From the NCBI RefSeq assembly GCF_014650435.1, contig NZ_BMUY01000008.1, forward strand, positions 70,285 to 134,284: a stretch of DNA of 64,000 nucleotides. Reading direction: 5' to 3'. This document shows positions 27,289 to 36,063 of this stretch, piece after piece (position 1 is the first letter of the stretch; each line of letters starts with the position of its first letter). A model generated the notes under the pieces. It was not told the DNA's origin. It saw only the letters and a program-made list of their open reading frames with translations, and did not search any database. The position numbers and the translations under genes are program-made. This stretch comes from Streptomyces tendae (lineage in GTDB: Bacteria; Actinomycetota; Actinomycetes; Streptomycetales; Streptomycetaceae).

Positions 27289-28287
27289 ATGAGTGACACG
27301 TACGCGGTACGGGCCGAGGGCCTGGAGAAGAGGTACGGCGACAAACGCGCCCTGGACGGCTTCGACCTGACCGTCCGCGAGGGCACCGTGCACGGCCTGC
27401 TCGGGCCGAACGGCGCGGGCAAGACCACGGCCGTGCGCATCCTGTCCACGCTGATCCGGCTGGACGGGGGACGGGCCGAGGTGGCGGGCCTCGACGTCGC
27501 CCGGCAGGCCCGTGCGGTGCGGGCGCGGATCGGCCTCACCGGCCAGTACGCGGCCGTGGACGAGGTGCTCACCGGTCGGCAGAACCTGGAGATGTTCGGC
27601 CGCCTGTTCCACCTGGGCGGCAGGCGGGCCCGGGCTCGCGCGGTCGAGCTGCTGGAGCGGTTCGACCTGACCGACGCGGCCGACCGGGGCGTGGGCAAGT
27701 ACAGCGGCGGCATGCGGCGGCGTCTCGACCTCGCCGCGTCGATGATCCTCGCCCCGTCCGTGCTGTTCCTGGACGAGCCGACGACGGGCTTGGACCCGCG
27801 CAGTCGCGGCGAGGTCTGGGAGTCGGTCCGCGCGCTGGTGGCCAGTGGCACGACGGTCCTGCTGACCACGCAGTACCTGGAGGAGGCCGACAAGCTGGCC
27901 TCCCGCATCACCGTCATCGACCGGGGCCGGGCCATCGCCGACGACACCCCGGACGGGCTGAAGAACCTGGTCGGCGGCGACCGGATCGAGGTCGTGGTGG
28001 CCGACCGCGCCGAGATCCCCGGGGTGGTGAAGACGGTCGCCCGGGTCTGCAAGGGCGAACCGGAGGTGGAGGACGAGGCGCTGCGCGTGCACGCCCCGGT
28101 CACCGACCGGGTGTCGGCCCTCACCGAGGTGGCGCGCACCCTCCAGGACGAGGGCGTCGCCGTGGAGGACATCGGGCTGCGCAGGCCGAGCCTCGACGAC
28201 GTGTTCCTGCGCCTGACCGGCCACCGTACGGGCGCGGGGAGCGCGCAGGACACGGCGAGCACGGAGAAGGAGGCGGTGGCGGCATGA
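27289..28287 (+). CDS. ABC exporter ATPase, DrrA-like
   Basis: A 332-residue daunorubicin-resistance-type ATPase. Walker A is GLLGPNGAGKTTAVR near residue 40. The Q-loop region is GLTGQYAAVDEVLTG. The signature is KYSGGMRRRLDLA, Walker B LFLDEPTTGLDPRS and H-loop VLLTTQYLEEAD. The DrrA-specific C-terminal domain includes RRPSLDDVFLRLTGH. The ATG at 27289 follows GGAAGGGGG. The permease start overlaps its stop (ATGA). With the permease it exports a hydrophobic compound. Expression is probably derepressed by a ligand of the TetR protein. Confidence 0.96.
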   Translation: MSDTYAVRAEGLEKRYGDKRALDGFDLTVREGTVHGLLGPNGAGKTTAVRILSTLIRLDGGRAEVAGLDVARQARAVRARIGLTGQYAAVDEVLTGRQNLEMFGRLFHLGGRRARARAVELLERFDLTDAADRGVGKYSGGMRRRLDLAASMILAPSVLFLDEPTTGLDPRSRGEVWESVRALVASGTTVLLTTQYLEEADKLASRITVIDRGRAIADDTPDGLKNLVGGDRIEVVVADRAEIPGVVKTVARVCKGEPEVEDEALRVHAPVTDRVSALTEVARTLQDEGVAVEDIGLRRPSLDDVFLRLTGHRTGAGSAQDTASTEKEAVAA

Positions 28288-29126
28288 GCACCCTCGACGT
28301 CGACGGCGCCGCCGGCCCGGCGACGGTCCCGCGCGAGCGCGGGCGGCTGTACTGGCTGCTCGCCGACTGCGGCAACATCGTCCGCCGCGGCCTGACCCAC
28401 TATCAGCGCCAGCCCGTCAACATCGCCTGGCAGCTGGGCTTCCCCATCCTGTCCGTCCTGCTCTACGGCTATGTCTTCGGCAGTGCGATGACCGTGCCCG
28501 GCGGCGGGGACTACAAGGACTTCCTGATGCCGGGCATGTTCGTGATGACCATGGCCTTCGGCTTCATCAACACCGCGACGGTCGTGGTGTACGACTCCAC
28601 GAAGGGGGTCATCGACCGTTTCCGCTCCATGCCGATGTCGTCCTCGGCGGTGGTGGCGGGGCGCGGGGTGACCGATCTGGTCGTCGCCTGCGCGGAGTTG
28701 GCCATCATGATGCTGACGGCGCTGGCCATGGGCTGGCGTCCGGACGGCGGCTGGGGCTTCCTGGCCGCGTTCGGGTTGCTGCTGTGGCTGCGGTTCGCCC
28801 TGATCTGGGTCGGCGTGTGGCTGGGCCTGCTGGTCCCCAACCCGGAGGCGGCGGGCGGCCTGTTCGCCGTGGCGTTCCCGCTGACGATGATCTCCAGCAT
28901 CTTCGTCGCCCCGCAGCTGATGCCCGACTGGCTGGGCTGGGTGGCCGCCTGGAACCCGATCTCCTCCACGGCGGCGGCCGCCCGCGACCTGTTCGGCACG
29001 CCGGTCGGCGGCGGCGACTCGTGGGTCGAACAGCACGCGCTGCTCATGGCGGGCGTGTGGCCGGCGGTCCTGACGGCGGTCTTCCTGCCGCTGGCGGTAC
29101 GGAGGTTCCAGCGGCTGGGCCGGTAG
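28284..29126 (+). CDS. ABC-2 permease, DrrB-like
   Basis: A 280-residue membrane component with about six helices (LGFPILSVLLYGYVFGSAM, FLMPGMFVMTMAFGFINTAT, AELAIMMLTALAMGW, ALIWVGVWLGLLV, LFAVAFPLTMISSIFV, MAGVWPAVLTAVFLPL). The cytoplasmic loop DSTKGVIDRFRSMPMSSSAV carries the ABC-2 coupling motif. Translation is coupled to the ATPase by a 4-nt overlap. A strong terminator follows at 29148. Confidence 0.95.
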   Translation: MSTLDVDGAAGPATVPRERGRLYWLLADCGNIVRRGLTHYQRQPVNIAWQLGFPILSVLLYGYVFGSAMTVPGGGDYKDFLMPGMFVMTMAFGFINTATVVVYDSTKGVIDRFRSMPMSSSAVVAGRGVTDLVVACAELAIMMLTALAMGWRPDGGWGFLAAFGLLLWLRFALIWVGVWLGLLVPNPEAAGGLFAVAFPLTMISSIFVAPQLMPDWLGWVAAWNPISSTAAAARDLFGTPVGGGDSWVEQHALLMAGVWPAVLTAVFLPLAVRRFQRLGR

Positions 29127-29147
29127 GGGCGTTCGGGGGGCTTCGGG

Positions 29148-29191
29148 GCCGGGGGTGGAGACCGGGCGAGCGGTGGATCTCCACCCCCGGC
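29148..29191 (+). terminator. strong hairpin after ABC operon
   Basis: A 13-bp perfect stem, GCCGGGGGTGGAG/CTCCACCCCCGGC (29148-29160 and 29179-29191), with an 18-nt loop. It begins 21 nt after the permease stop. Confidence 0.75.
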
Positions 29192-29242
29192 TCCACCCGT
29201 GGGTCCAGGTGCCGAGCGCCTGGTCGGAGCAGCCTTGAGGGC

Positions 29243-29536
29243 ATGACAACGACTGAGTGGATCACCGACATCGCCCTCGTCCTCGTCGTCTTCCGGCAGC
29301 TGCGGGAGGGCCGACTCGACCACAGGACGTTCCTGATCCCGCTGGGGATCGTGGCCTTCGTGGCGTACTCGTACCTGGACTCCGTCCCGACCGGCGGCAA
29401 CGACCTGGTGCTGATCGCGGCCTTGGCGGGCGCGGGCGCCGTACTCGGCGTCGCGGGCGGCGTCTACACCCGGATCCGGGCACTCGACGGGCACCTCACA
29501 TCCGCGACCGCGCCGACGCGGTCCGCCGCGCCATAG
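29243..29536 (+). CDS. small membrane protein, three helices
   Basis: A 97-residue protein starting at ATG 29243 (MTTTEWITDIALVLVVFRQL). Predicted helices are TDIALVLVVF, FLIPLGIVAFVAYSYLDSV and LVLIAALAGAGAVLGVAGGVY, with REGRLDHRT in the first loop and a short Ala/Pro tail. It resembles small DUF1453-like membrane proteins of actinobacteria. No clear ribosome-binding site is seen. It lies alone between the ABC operon terminator and the remnant gene. Confidence 0.7.
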   Translation: MTTTEWITDIALVLVVFRQLREGRLDHRTFLIPLGIVAFVAYSYLDSVPTGGNDLVLIAALAGAGAVLGVAGGVYTRIRALDGHLTSATAPTRSAAP

Positions 29537-29679
29537 CGGCGGGACTGGCCTGACCCACCGCCCCCCGGGGGGCACCTTCCGTCTCTCGCGCCGACGGTGA
29601 CTTGGCATGGGCCGACTGGGCGGAGATCGTCGAAATCGGACTGGGTGAGGGCCCGGGTCGTGACTGCTGGAGGCATCTG

Positions 29680-29955
29680 ATGGCCACTTACACCCCGAAC
29701 TTCCCGGGCAGCAACTCGATCGTCGAGGAGTCCTGGCTCGAGGGCCGCGCCAAGGGGCAGAGCGAGGGCAAGGCCGAGGGCAAGGCCGAGGGCAAGGCCG
29801 AGGACATTCTGCACATCCTCCACGTGCGGGGTGTCGAGATCCCCGACTCCGTCCGGGAGCGGGTCATCGGCTGCACGGACCTCGATGTTCTGGGCACCTG
29901 GCTCGACCGCTCGCTGAGCGCGACGCATGCCGAGGAGCTGTTCGGCGAGGAGTAG
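29680..29955 (+). CDS. C-terminal part of a Streptomyces Rpn/PD-(D/E)xK-like protein, probably truncated
   Basis: A 91-residue frame from ATG 29680 with GGAGG upstream. The in-frame reading extends up to a stop at 29551 without a better start. The sequence WLEGRAKGQSEGKAEGKAEG followed by HVRGVEIPDSVRERVIGCTDLDVLGTWLDR is the typical C-terminus of a roughly 300-residue Streptomyces family whose N-terminal nuclease-like domain is absent here. Upstream codons (WADWAEIVEIGLGEGPGRDC) also resemble that family, so this is probably a 5'-deleted relic. The three EGKA repeats come from a 12-bp tandem repeat near 29763-29800. It may or may not be translated. Confidence 0.55.
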   Translation: MATYTPNFPGSNSIVEESWLEGRAKGQSEGKAEGKAEGKAEDILHILHVRGVEIPDSVRERVIGCTDLDVLGTWLDRSLSATHAEELFGEE

Positions 29956-29969
29956 GACCCGCGGACATG

Positions 29970-30008
29970 CGGAGGGCGCCCGGTGGATGGTCCGCCGGGC
30001 GCCCTCCG
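29970..30008. terminator. bidirectional terminator before serC end
   Basis: A 14-bp stem whose core GGAGGGCGCCCGG (29971-29983) pairs perfectly with CCGGGCGCCCTCC (29995-30007), closed by C-G at 29970/30008, with an 11-nt loop. It sits between the convergent remnant gene and serC and can serve both. Confidence 0.75.
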
Positions 30009-30037
30009 TCGTTGGACCGGTCGGCCGGTCGTGACGG

Positions 30038-31156
30038 CTACAGCTTCTCGATGACGTGGTCGACGCACTTCGTCAGGGCCTCGACGTCCGTCGGGGCGAT
30101 CGCCGGGAACATCGCGACGCGGAGCTGGTTGCGGCCGAGCTTGCGGTACGGCTCGGTGTCGACGATGCCGTTGGCGCGCAGCACCTTGGCGACGGCGGCG
30201 GCGTCGATGTCGTCGGAGAAGTCGATCGTGCCGATGACCTGCGAGCGCTTGGCCGGGTCCGAGACGAACGGGGTGGCGTACTTGGACTCGTCGGCCCACG
30301 TGTACAGGCGGGACGAGGAGTCCTTGGTGCGGGCCGTGGTGAAGTCCAGGCCGCCCTGGCCGTTCATCCAGTCCAGCTGCTCGCCGAGGAGGAACAGCGT
30401 CGCCAGCGCCGGGGTGTTGTACGTCTGGTTCTTGCGGGAGTTGTTGATCGCCGTCGGCAGCGAGAAGAACTCCGGGACGTGGCGGCCGGACGCGTGCACG
30501 CGCTCGGCGCGCTCGATCGCGGCCGGGGAGAACACGCCGATCCACAGGCCGCCGTCGGAGGCGAAGGACTTCTGCGGGGCGAAGTAGTAGACGTCGGTCT
30601 CCGAGATGTCGACCGGAAGGCCGCCCGCGCCGGACGTCGCGTCGACCAGGACGAGGGCGCCCTCGTCGGCACCGGCCACGCGCTTGATCGGCATGGCGAC
30701 ACCGGTGGAGGTCTCGTTGTGCGTCAGGCCGTACACGTCCACGCCGGCCTCGGCGCGGGCCTCGGGGTGGGTGCCCGGGTCGGCGGAGACGACGGTCGGC
30801 TCGGCCAGCCAGGGGGCGAGCTTCGCGGCCTTGGCGAACTTGGAGGAGAACTCGCCGAAGCTCAGGTGCTGCGACTTGTTCTCGATCAGGCCGTGGGTCG
30901 CGACGTCCCAGAACGCGGTGGAGCCGCCGTTGCCCAGGATCACCTCGTAGCCGTCGGGGAGCCGGAACAGCTCGCGGATGCCCTCGCGGACCTTGCCGAC
31001 CAGGTTCTTGACGGGCGCCTGGCGGTGGGAGGTGCCGAGCAGGGACGTACCGGTGGCGGCCAGGGCGTCCAGCGCCTCCACCCGCACCTTGGAGGGACCC
31101 GCGCCGAAACGACCGTCCGCGGGCTTCATGTCAGCAGGAATCTGGATGTCAGCCAC
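30038..31156 (-). CDS. serC: phosphoserine transaminase
   Basis: A 372-residue PLP-dependent class V aminotransferase that makes O-phosphoserine from 3-phosphohydroxypyruvate and glutamate in serine synthesis. Seen: FGAGPSKVRVEALDALA, TSHRQAPVK, the PLP-contact ILGNGGSTAFWD, and the Schiff-base lysine in YYFAPQKSFASDGG. It ends LRVAMFPAIAPTDVEALTKC. This is the long actinobacterial SerC type. The GTG start at 31156 is 7 nt after TACCCT (31164-31169), so the message is probably leaderless. It is divergent from an FAD-linked D-2-hydroxyacid dehydrogenase, which may matter metabolically. Confidence 0.96.
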   Translation of the reverse strand: MADIQIPADMKPADGRFGAGPSKVRVEALDALAATGTSLLGTSHRQAPVKNLVGKVREGIRELFRLPDGYEVILGNGGSTAFWDVATHGLIENKSQHLSFGEFSSKFAKAAKLAPWLAEPTVVSADPGTHPEARAEAGVDVYGLTHNETSTGVAMPIKRVAGADEGALVLVDATSGAGGLPVDISETDVYYFAPQKSFASDGGLWIGVFSPAAIERAERVHASGRHVPEFFSLPTAINNSRKNQTYNTPALATLFLLGEQLDWMNGQGGLDFTTARTKDSSSRLYTWADESKYATPFVSDPAKRSQVIGTIDFSDDIDAAAVAKVLRANGIVDTEPYRKLGRNQLRVAMFPAIAPTDVEALTKCVDHVIEKL

Positions 31157-31267
31157 GAGCCGGAGGGTATCCCCTCGGCCAAACCGGACGAAGACATGTC
31201 CGTCCGATGAGACGAGATCTCCGCCGTGCGGACCTGTACGGAGCTACGAGCGCCCATGCTGGAGGGC
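31157..31267. promoter_or_regulatory. divergent leaderless promoters, serC and dehydrogenase
   Basis: This 111-bp gap carries TACCCT read on the minus strand (31164-31169), 7 nt from the serC GTG. On the plus strand CATGCT (31254-31259) ends just before the GGAGGGC that precedes the dehydrogenase ATG. Both genes therefore seem to start transcription at or near the start codon. Confidence 0.45.
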
Positions 31268-34120
31268 ATGACCGATCTGGAGGCAGCACTGCGCAGGGCC
31301 GTCCGCGGCGAGGTCGGGTTCGACACCACGTCCCGGGCGCTGACCACCATGGACGCGTCGAACTACCGGCGGGTCCCGCTCGGGGTCGTGGCCCCGAGGG
31401 ACGCCGACGACGTGGCGGCCGTACTGGAGGTGTGCCGGGAGCGCGGTGTGCCGGTCGTGGCGCGGGGCGGCGGCACGTCCATCGCCGGGCAGGCGACCGG
31501 CACGGGCGTGGTGCTGGACTTCACCCGGCACATGAACCGGCTGGTCGGGATCGATCCGGAGGCGCGTACGGCCGTCGTCCAGCCGGGGGTGGTACTCGAC
31601 CGGCTCCAGGATGCTGCCGCCCCGCACGGACTGCGCTTCGGGCCCGACCCCTCCACCCACAGCCGCTGCACGATCGGCGGGATGATCGGCAACAACTCCT
31701 GCGGCTCCCACTCGGTGGCGTGGGGCACGACGGCGGACAGCGTGCGCGAGCTGTCCGTGCTCACCGCGCGGGGGAGGCGGCTGCGGCTCGGGCAGGATTG
31801 GGCCGGGGCACCCGAGGGGCTGCGCGGGCTGGTGGACGGTGAGCTGGCCCGGCTGCGCACCGGTTTCCCCGATCTCCCGCGCCGTATCTCCGGCTACGCG
31901 CTGGACGCCCTGCTCCCGGAGCGGGGCGCGGACGTGGCCCGCTCCTTCTGCGGCTCCGAGGGCACGCTGGGCGTGCTGACGGAGGCGGTCGTAGGGCTGG
32001 TCGAGTCGCCCCGCGCGCGTGCGCTGGCGGTGCTGGGCTACGCCGACGAGGCGGGCGCGGCGGAGGCGGCGGCCGGGCTGCTGCCGCTCGGCCCGCTGAC
32101 GGTGGAGGGCATGGCGGTGGACCTGGTGCCGTCCACGGAGGGACTGCCCCGCGGCGGCGCCTGGCTGTTCGTGGAGACCGGCGGCGACACGGAGGCGGAG
32201 GCACGCACCCGCGCGGAGGCGGTCGTGCGGGCGGCGGACGTCGTGGACGCCCTCGTCGTCACCGACCCGGGCGGGCAGCGGACGCTGTGGCGGATCCGGG
32301 AGGACGCGAGCGGTACGGCGACCCGGATGCCGGACGGCTCGGAGGCGTGGCCGGGGTGGGAGGACTGCGCGGTGCCGCCGGCCCGGCTGGGCGGCTATCT
32401 GCGCGACTTCCGGCGCCTGCTCACCGCCCACGAGCTGCGCGGCACGCCGTACGGGCACTTCGGCGACGGCTGCATCCACGTACGCATCGACTTCGACCTG
32501 CTGTCGGCGGACGGCGTGGCGCGCTTCCGCCGCTTCTCGGAGGAGCTGGCGGACGTGGTGGTGGCGCACGGCGGTTCGCTGTCCGGGGAGCACGGGGACG
32601 GGCAGGCGCGGGCCGAGCTGCTGCCGAGGATGTACGGCGCCGAGACGGTCGCCCTCTTCGAGCGCGCGAAGGCGGTGTGGGACCCGGACGACCTCCTCAA
32701 CCCGGGGATGCTGGTCCGCCCGGCCCCGCTCGACGCCAACCTCCGCTTCTCCGTCCTGCCGCGCGAGCCGGTGGACGTGGAGTTCGGGTATCCGTCCGAC
32801 GGCGGCGACTTCTCGGCGGCGGTGCGCCGCTGCGTGGGGGTCGCCAAGTGCCGTACGACGTCGGTGTCGGGGGCGGGCGTGATGTGCCCGTCGTACCGTG
32901 CGACGGGGGAGGAGGCGCACTCCACGCGCGGGCGCGCCCGCCTGCTGCACGAGATGCTCGCCGGTGAACTGGTCACGGACGGCTGGCGGTCGACGGAGGT
33001 CAGGGACGCCCTGGACCTGTGCCTGTCCTGCAAGGGCTGCCGTTCCGACTGCCCGGTCGAGGTCGACATGGCCACGTACAAGGCGGAGTTCCTGCACCAC
33101 CACTACGCCGGGCGCCGCCGCCCCGCCGCCCACTACGCGATGGGATGGCTGCCTGTGTGGCTGCGCTGGGCGGCCCGGACGCGGACGGCACCGGTCGTCA
33201 ACGCGCTCGCGACGGTACGGCCGTTGGCGGCGGTGGCGAAGCGGCTGGGCGGAATCGCGGGGGAGCGGGAGGTGCCGCGGCCGGCGGGGGAGACGTTCAG
33301 CCGGTGGTGGCGGAGGCGGGGAGGGCGGCCGGCCGAGGGCGGGGACCTGGTGGTCCTGTGGCCCGACACCTTCACCGAGCACCTCTCGCCCTCCGTCGGC
33401 CGGGCGGCCGTACGGGTGTTGGAGGCGGCGGGGCTGCGGGTGGCGCTGCCGCCGACGCTGCGGGGAGGTGCGGTGGTCGGCGACGGTACGTCGAGGTCGG
33501 CCGTGGCGCTGCTGACGGCCCGCCGGGGACAGGTCTGCTGCGGCCTGACGTACGTCTCCACGGGCCAACTCGACCGGGCCCGGGCGGTGATGCGCCGCAC
33601 CCTGGACCTGATGGCCCCGGTGCTGGAGACGTCCGCGCCGGTCGTCGTCCTGGAGCCGAGCTGCGCCGCCGCCCTGCGCACGGACCTGCCCGAGCTGCTG
33701 CACGACGACCCGCGCGCGGCCCGGCTGGCGGCGCGTGTGCTGACCTTCGCGGAGGCCCTGGAGCGGCACGCCCCCGACTGGACACCGCCTCAGGTGAACC
33801 TCCCGGCGGTCGGCCAGACCCACTGCCACCAGCACGCGGTCCTCGGCGACGCGGCCGACCGGCGCCTGCGCGAGTCGGCGGGCCTGGCCGGTGAGCTGAG
33901 CGGCGGCTGCTGCGGCCTCGCGGGCAACTTCGGCTTCGAGGCCGGCCACTACGAGGTGTCGGCCGCGTGCGCCGAGCACCAGCTCCTCCCCGCGGTGCGC
34001 GAGGCTCCGGACGGCGCGGTGGTCCTGGCGGACGGCTTCTCCTGCCGGACCCAGCTGGAGCAGCTGGCGGGGGTGCGGGGGCGGCATCTGGCGGAGGTGC
34101 TGGCGGAAGGGCTGGAGTGA
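31268..34120 (+). CDS. FAD-linked and Fe-S D-2-hydroxyacid dehydrogenase
   Basis: A 950-residue fusion. Residues 35-180 form an FAD_binding_4 domain (VPVVARGGGTSIAGQA, GGMIGNNSCGSHSVAWGTT). Residues 200-495 are the FAD-oxidase C domain (HGGSLSGEHGDGQARAELLP, VWDPDDLLNPGMLV). A ferredoxin-like Fe-S region follows, with CVGVAKC and CLSCKGCRSDCPVEVDM. The C-terminal third has two CCG domains (QVCCGLTYVSTGQ, GGCCGLAGNFGF) that bind further cofactors or a heme/quinone partner. This layout matches D-2-hydroxyglutarate or D-lactate dehydrogenases that feed electrons to quinone. The ATG at 31268 is preferred over an in-frame ATG upstream that lacks signals. Confidence 0.92.
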   Translation: MTDLEAALRRAVRGEVGFDTTSRALTTMDASNYRRVPLGVVAPRDADDVAAVLEVCRERGVPVVARGGGTSIAGQATGTGVVLDFTRHMNRLVGIDPEARTAVVQPGVVLDRLQDAAAPHGLRFGPDPSTHSRCTIGGMIGNNSCGSHSVAWGTTADSVRELSVLTARGRRLRLGQDWAGAPEGLRGLVDGELARLRTGFPDLPRRISGYALDALLPERGADVARSFCGSEGTLGVLTEAVVGLVESPRARALAVLGYADEAGAAEAAAGLLPLGPLTVEGMAVDLVPSTEGLPRGGAWLFVETGGDTEAEARTRAEAVVRAADVVDALVVTDPGGQRTLWRIREDASGTATRMPDGSEAWPGWEDCAVPPARLGGYLRDFRRLLTAHELRGTPYGHFGDGCIHVRIDFDLLSADGVARFRRFSEELADVVVAHGGSLSGEHGDGQARAELLPRMYGAETVALFERAKAVWDPDDLLNPGMLVRPAPLDANLRFSVLPREPVDVEFGYPSDGGDFSAAVRRCVGVAKCRTTSVSGAGVMCPSYRATGEEAHSTRGRARLLHEMLAGELVTDGWRSTEVRDALDLCLSCKGCRSDCPVEVDMATYKAEFLHHHYAGRRRPAAHYAMGWLPVWLRWAARTRTAPVVNALATVRPLAAVAKRLGGIAGEREVPRPAGETFSRWWRRRGGRPAEGGDLVVLWPDTFTEHLSPSVGRAAVRVLEAAGLRVALPPTLRGGAVVGDGTSRSAVALLTARRGQVCCGLTYVSTGQLDRARAVMRRTLDLMAPVLETSAPVVVLEPSCAAALRTDLPELLHDDPRAARLAARVLTFAEALERHAPDWTPPQVNLPAVGQTHCHQHAVLGDAADRRLRESAGLAGELSGGCCGLAGNFGFEAGHYEVSAACAEHQLLPAVREAPDGAVVLADGFSCRTQLEQLAGVRGRHLAEVLAEGLE

Positions 34121-34137
34121 GGGGGCCGGTGGGTCTC

Positions 34138-35298
34138 CTACGGCCGGTGGAAGTGGACCTCGGGGTGGGAGGACGCGGGGCCGTGGAGGAGGGGCTGGGA
34201 GATGCCGCGCAGGTGGAGGTCGAAGAAGGCGCCGACGTAGTCGCGGGTGATGTACCAGCCCCGCTCGCCCGAGAGCGGCACCTCCGGATCGGGCAGCCCC
34301 AGCTGCTCCGCCAGCCAGGGGATGTCGGTGAAGGAGAAGTGCCCGGCTCCGGACACGGTCAGCCAACGCTTCCAGCCGTGCAGGCGGTCGTAGGTCTCGG
34401 CCCAGTCGCTCGCGGTGTTGCCGGGACCGTGGACGGCCTCGGCTCCGACCATCATGAACGGGCGTCCGCCGATGCCGTGTCCCGCGTCCGGCACGAAGAA
34501 GCCCCCGTCCAGGTTGACCCCCGCCCGTACCCGGCGGTCCGCCGCCATCGTGGCCAGGGCCGCCGCTCCGCCGATCGAATGCCCGGCGACGCCGATACGG
34601 CCCGGGTCGATCATGCGCGCCAGTGCCCCCGTACTCCGGCGGTCGATCAGCTCGTCGATCACGAAGGAGAGGTCCGCGGCCCGGCCCCGCACGACCGTCG
34701 CCTCGTCGACGTCGACGCCGACCCGGTCGCAGGCCACGCACGGCGGGACCCGGCCCCCGGGGAACTCCGTCCCGACGGACTCGTAGGCGTGGTCCACGAC
34801 GGCGACGACGTAACCGCGGGCGGCCAACTCCTCGGCGAGCGCGGTGAGCGTGGTGCGGGGCATGGAGAAGCCGGGGGACAGCAGTACGAGGGGGAGGCGA
34901 CTCGGCGCAGGGGGCGCGCCGGCCTGCGCGTGCGTACGCGTCCCCGCGACCGTCGCGGCCGGTACGACGCCGGCGAGTCCCTTGGCCTCCAGGAGCCGTT
35001 GCGCCTCACTCTCGGTCATGTACGCCGCCGGGCGTCCGCCGGACGAGCGTGCCGGGTAGGACACGGACACCATCAACTCCCGGCCCCGCGCCGTCGGCAC
35101 CCAGGGGTCGCCGCGATGCCGGTCCACGAGGTGCAGGGTGCGGCGGCCCACGGGGTGGGGGCCGGTGGGCCGGGGCAACTCCAGCGCCGTGGCGGGCACC
35201 GACGACGCGGGGGCGGCCCCGAGGAGGGGTACGGACACTGCTCCCGCGAGCAGTGCGGTGAGGACGGTTCTGCGTGAGGTGCGTGATCTGCCGGTCAT
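34138..35298 (-). CDS. secreted PAF-acetylhydrolase-like lipase
   Basis: A 386-residue alpha/beta hydrolase of the platelet-activating-factor acetylhydrolase group. The N-terminus SRTSRRTVLTALLAGAVSVP is a twin-arginine-like signal peptide. The oxyanion region is VLLSPGFSMPRTTLTAL. The nucleophile elbow is GVAGHSIGGAAAL near residue 245, Asp in NLDGGFF, and His in SGAGHFSFTD. It probably hydrolyses short-chain phospholipids or esters outside the cell. The ATG at 35298 is 7 nt after TAGCGT, which is centred in a perfect palindrome. Confidence 0.9.
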   Translation of the reverse strand: MTGRSRTSRRTVLTALLAGAVSVPLLGAAPASSVPATALELPRPTGPHPVGRRTLHLVDRHRGDPWVPTARGRELMVSVSYPARSSGGRPAAYMTESEAQRLLEAKGLAGVVPAATVAGTRTHAQAGAPPAPSRLPLVLLSPGFSMPRTTLTALAEELAARGYVVAVVDHAYESVGTEFPGGRVPPCVACDRVGVDVDEATVVRGRAADLSFVIDELIDRRSTGALARMIDPGRIGVAGHSIGGAAALATMAADRRVRAGVNLDGGFFVPDAGHGIGGRPFMMVGAEAVHGPGNTASDWAETYDRLHGWKRWLTVSGAGHFSFTDIPWLAEQLGLPDPEVPLSGERGWYITRDYVGAFFDLHLRGISQPLLHGPASSHPEVHFHRP

Positions 35299-35302
35299 GC
35301 GG

Positions 35303-35319
35303 CCGACGCTAGGCGTCGG
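35303..35319. promoter_or_regulatory. palindrome over lipase -10
   Basis: CCGACGC-TAG-GCGTCGG is a perfect 7-bp inverted repeat with a 3-bp spacer, overlapping the leaderless -10 (TAGCGT on the minus strand) of the lipase gene. A repressor bound here would block the promoter directly. Confidence 0.45.
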
Positions 35320-35465
35320 GGCCCGCTCAAGGCGTCGGAGCAGAGGGGTACTTGGGCGTACGACCGAGGTCTGACGACCGGCGCCGGGATGCCACCGTGG
35401 GAGCACCGGGATCGGAAGGCGGCTCGCGGGACGAGCGCACGCGAGGCGGCTGGTATTACTGGGGC

Positions 35466-35843
35466 ATGCAGGAAGAGATTGCAGGCTCCGCGATCGACAC
35501 GTTCATCTCCGCGTTCAACGCCTCCGACGACAGCTATGTGACGGCCCTGCTCTCCCAGGCTCTGACCTCGGACGTGGTCTTCTGGGGGCCGTTGGGTCGC
35601 AGCGAGGGAATCGCGGCGGTCGAGCGGTTCGTGCTGGACATCCGGCGCCACCCGGCGGGGACCGGCACGATGGTGCGCTGCTCGGCGGTGGACATGCCCG
35701 ACGAGTGGGCCCGGTACCAGTGGGTCTTCACCACGCCGGACGGCGGCCCCCGCCTGGCGGGAACGGACGTCGTCCATCTGCGACGGAGCCTCATCGACCA
35801 GGTCATCGTCTTCGCGGGGGAGATCGAACCGTCCGCCGCATGA
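35466..35843 (+). CDS. SnoaL/NTF2-like protein
   Basis: A 125-residue cone-fold protein of the SnoaL/NTF2 type (IDTFISAFNASDDSYVTALL, TSDVVFWGPLGRSEGIAAVE, RYQWVFTTPDGGPRLAGTDV). Such proteins are small isomerases, hydrolases or ligand-binding proteins. The ATG at 35466 follows the AT-rich TATTACT, which fits a leaderless -10. No cofactor or catalytic residue can be assigned safely. Confidence 0.85.
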   Translation: MQEEIAGSAIDTFISAFNASDDSYVTALLSQALTSDVVFWGPLGRSEGIAAVERFVLDIRRHPAGTGTMVRCSAVDMPDEWARYQWVFTTPDGGPRLAGTDVVHLRRSLIDQVIVFAGEIEPSAA

Positions 35844-36063
35844 GTCGTCCCAGCGGCGAGTCCAGGGGCCGCGCCGGCTGGTCTGCCCGACTGCCTGCCG
35901 GGCGAACTGCCCGCACTCCTGCGCCGGACCTGCTCGTCCATGCACTCCGCCCTCGGTCTGTCTCTCGAGGGCTGAGGTCGAAGCGGGCCTCGGACCCGTC
36001 GTGGGACGTCGGCCCGTCCGAGGCGTCGGAACCGGGTGCCGCGACCGGTGCGTGATCGTTCGT

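Noticed and set aside
31244..34741. 1165-codon minus-strand frame opposite the dehydrogenase
   Set aside because: Composition and lack of domain features show a shadow of the real plus-strand gene.
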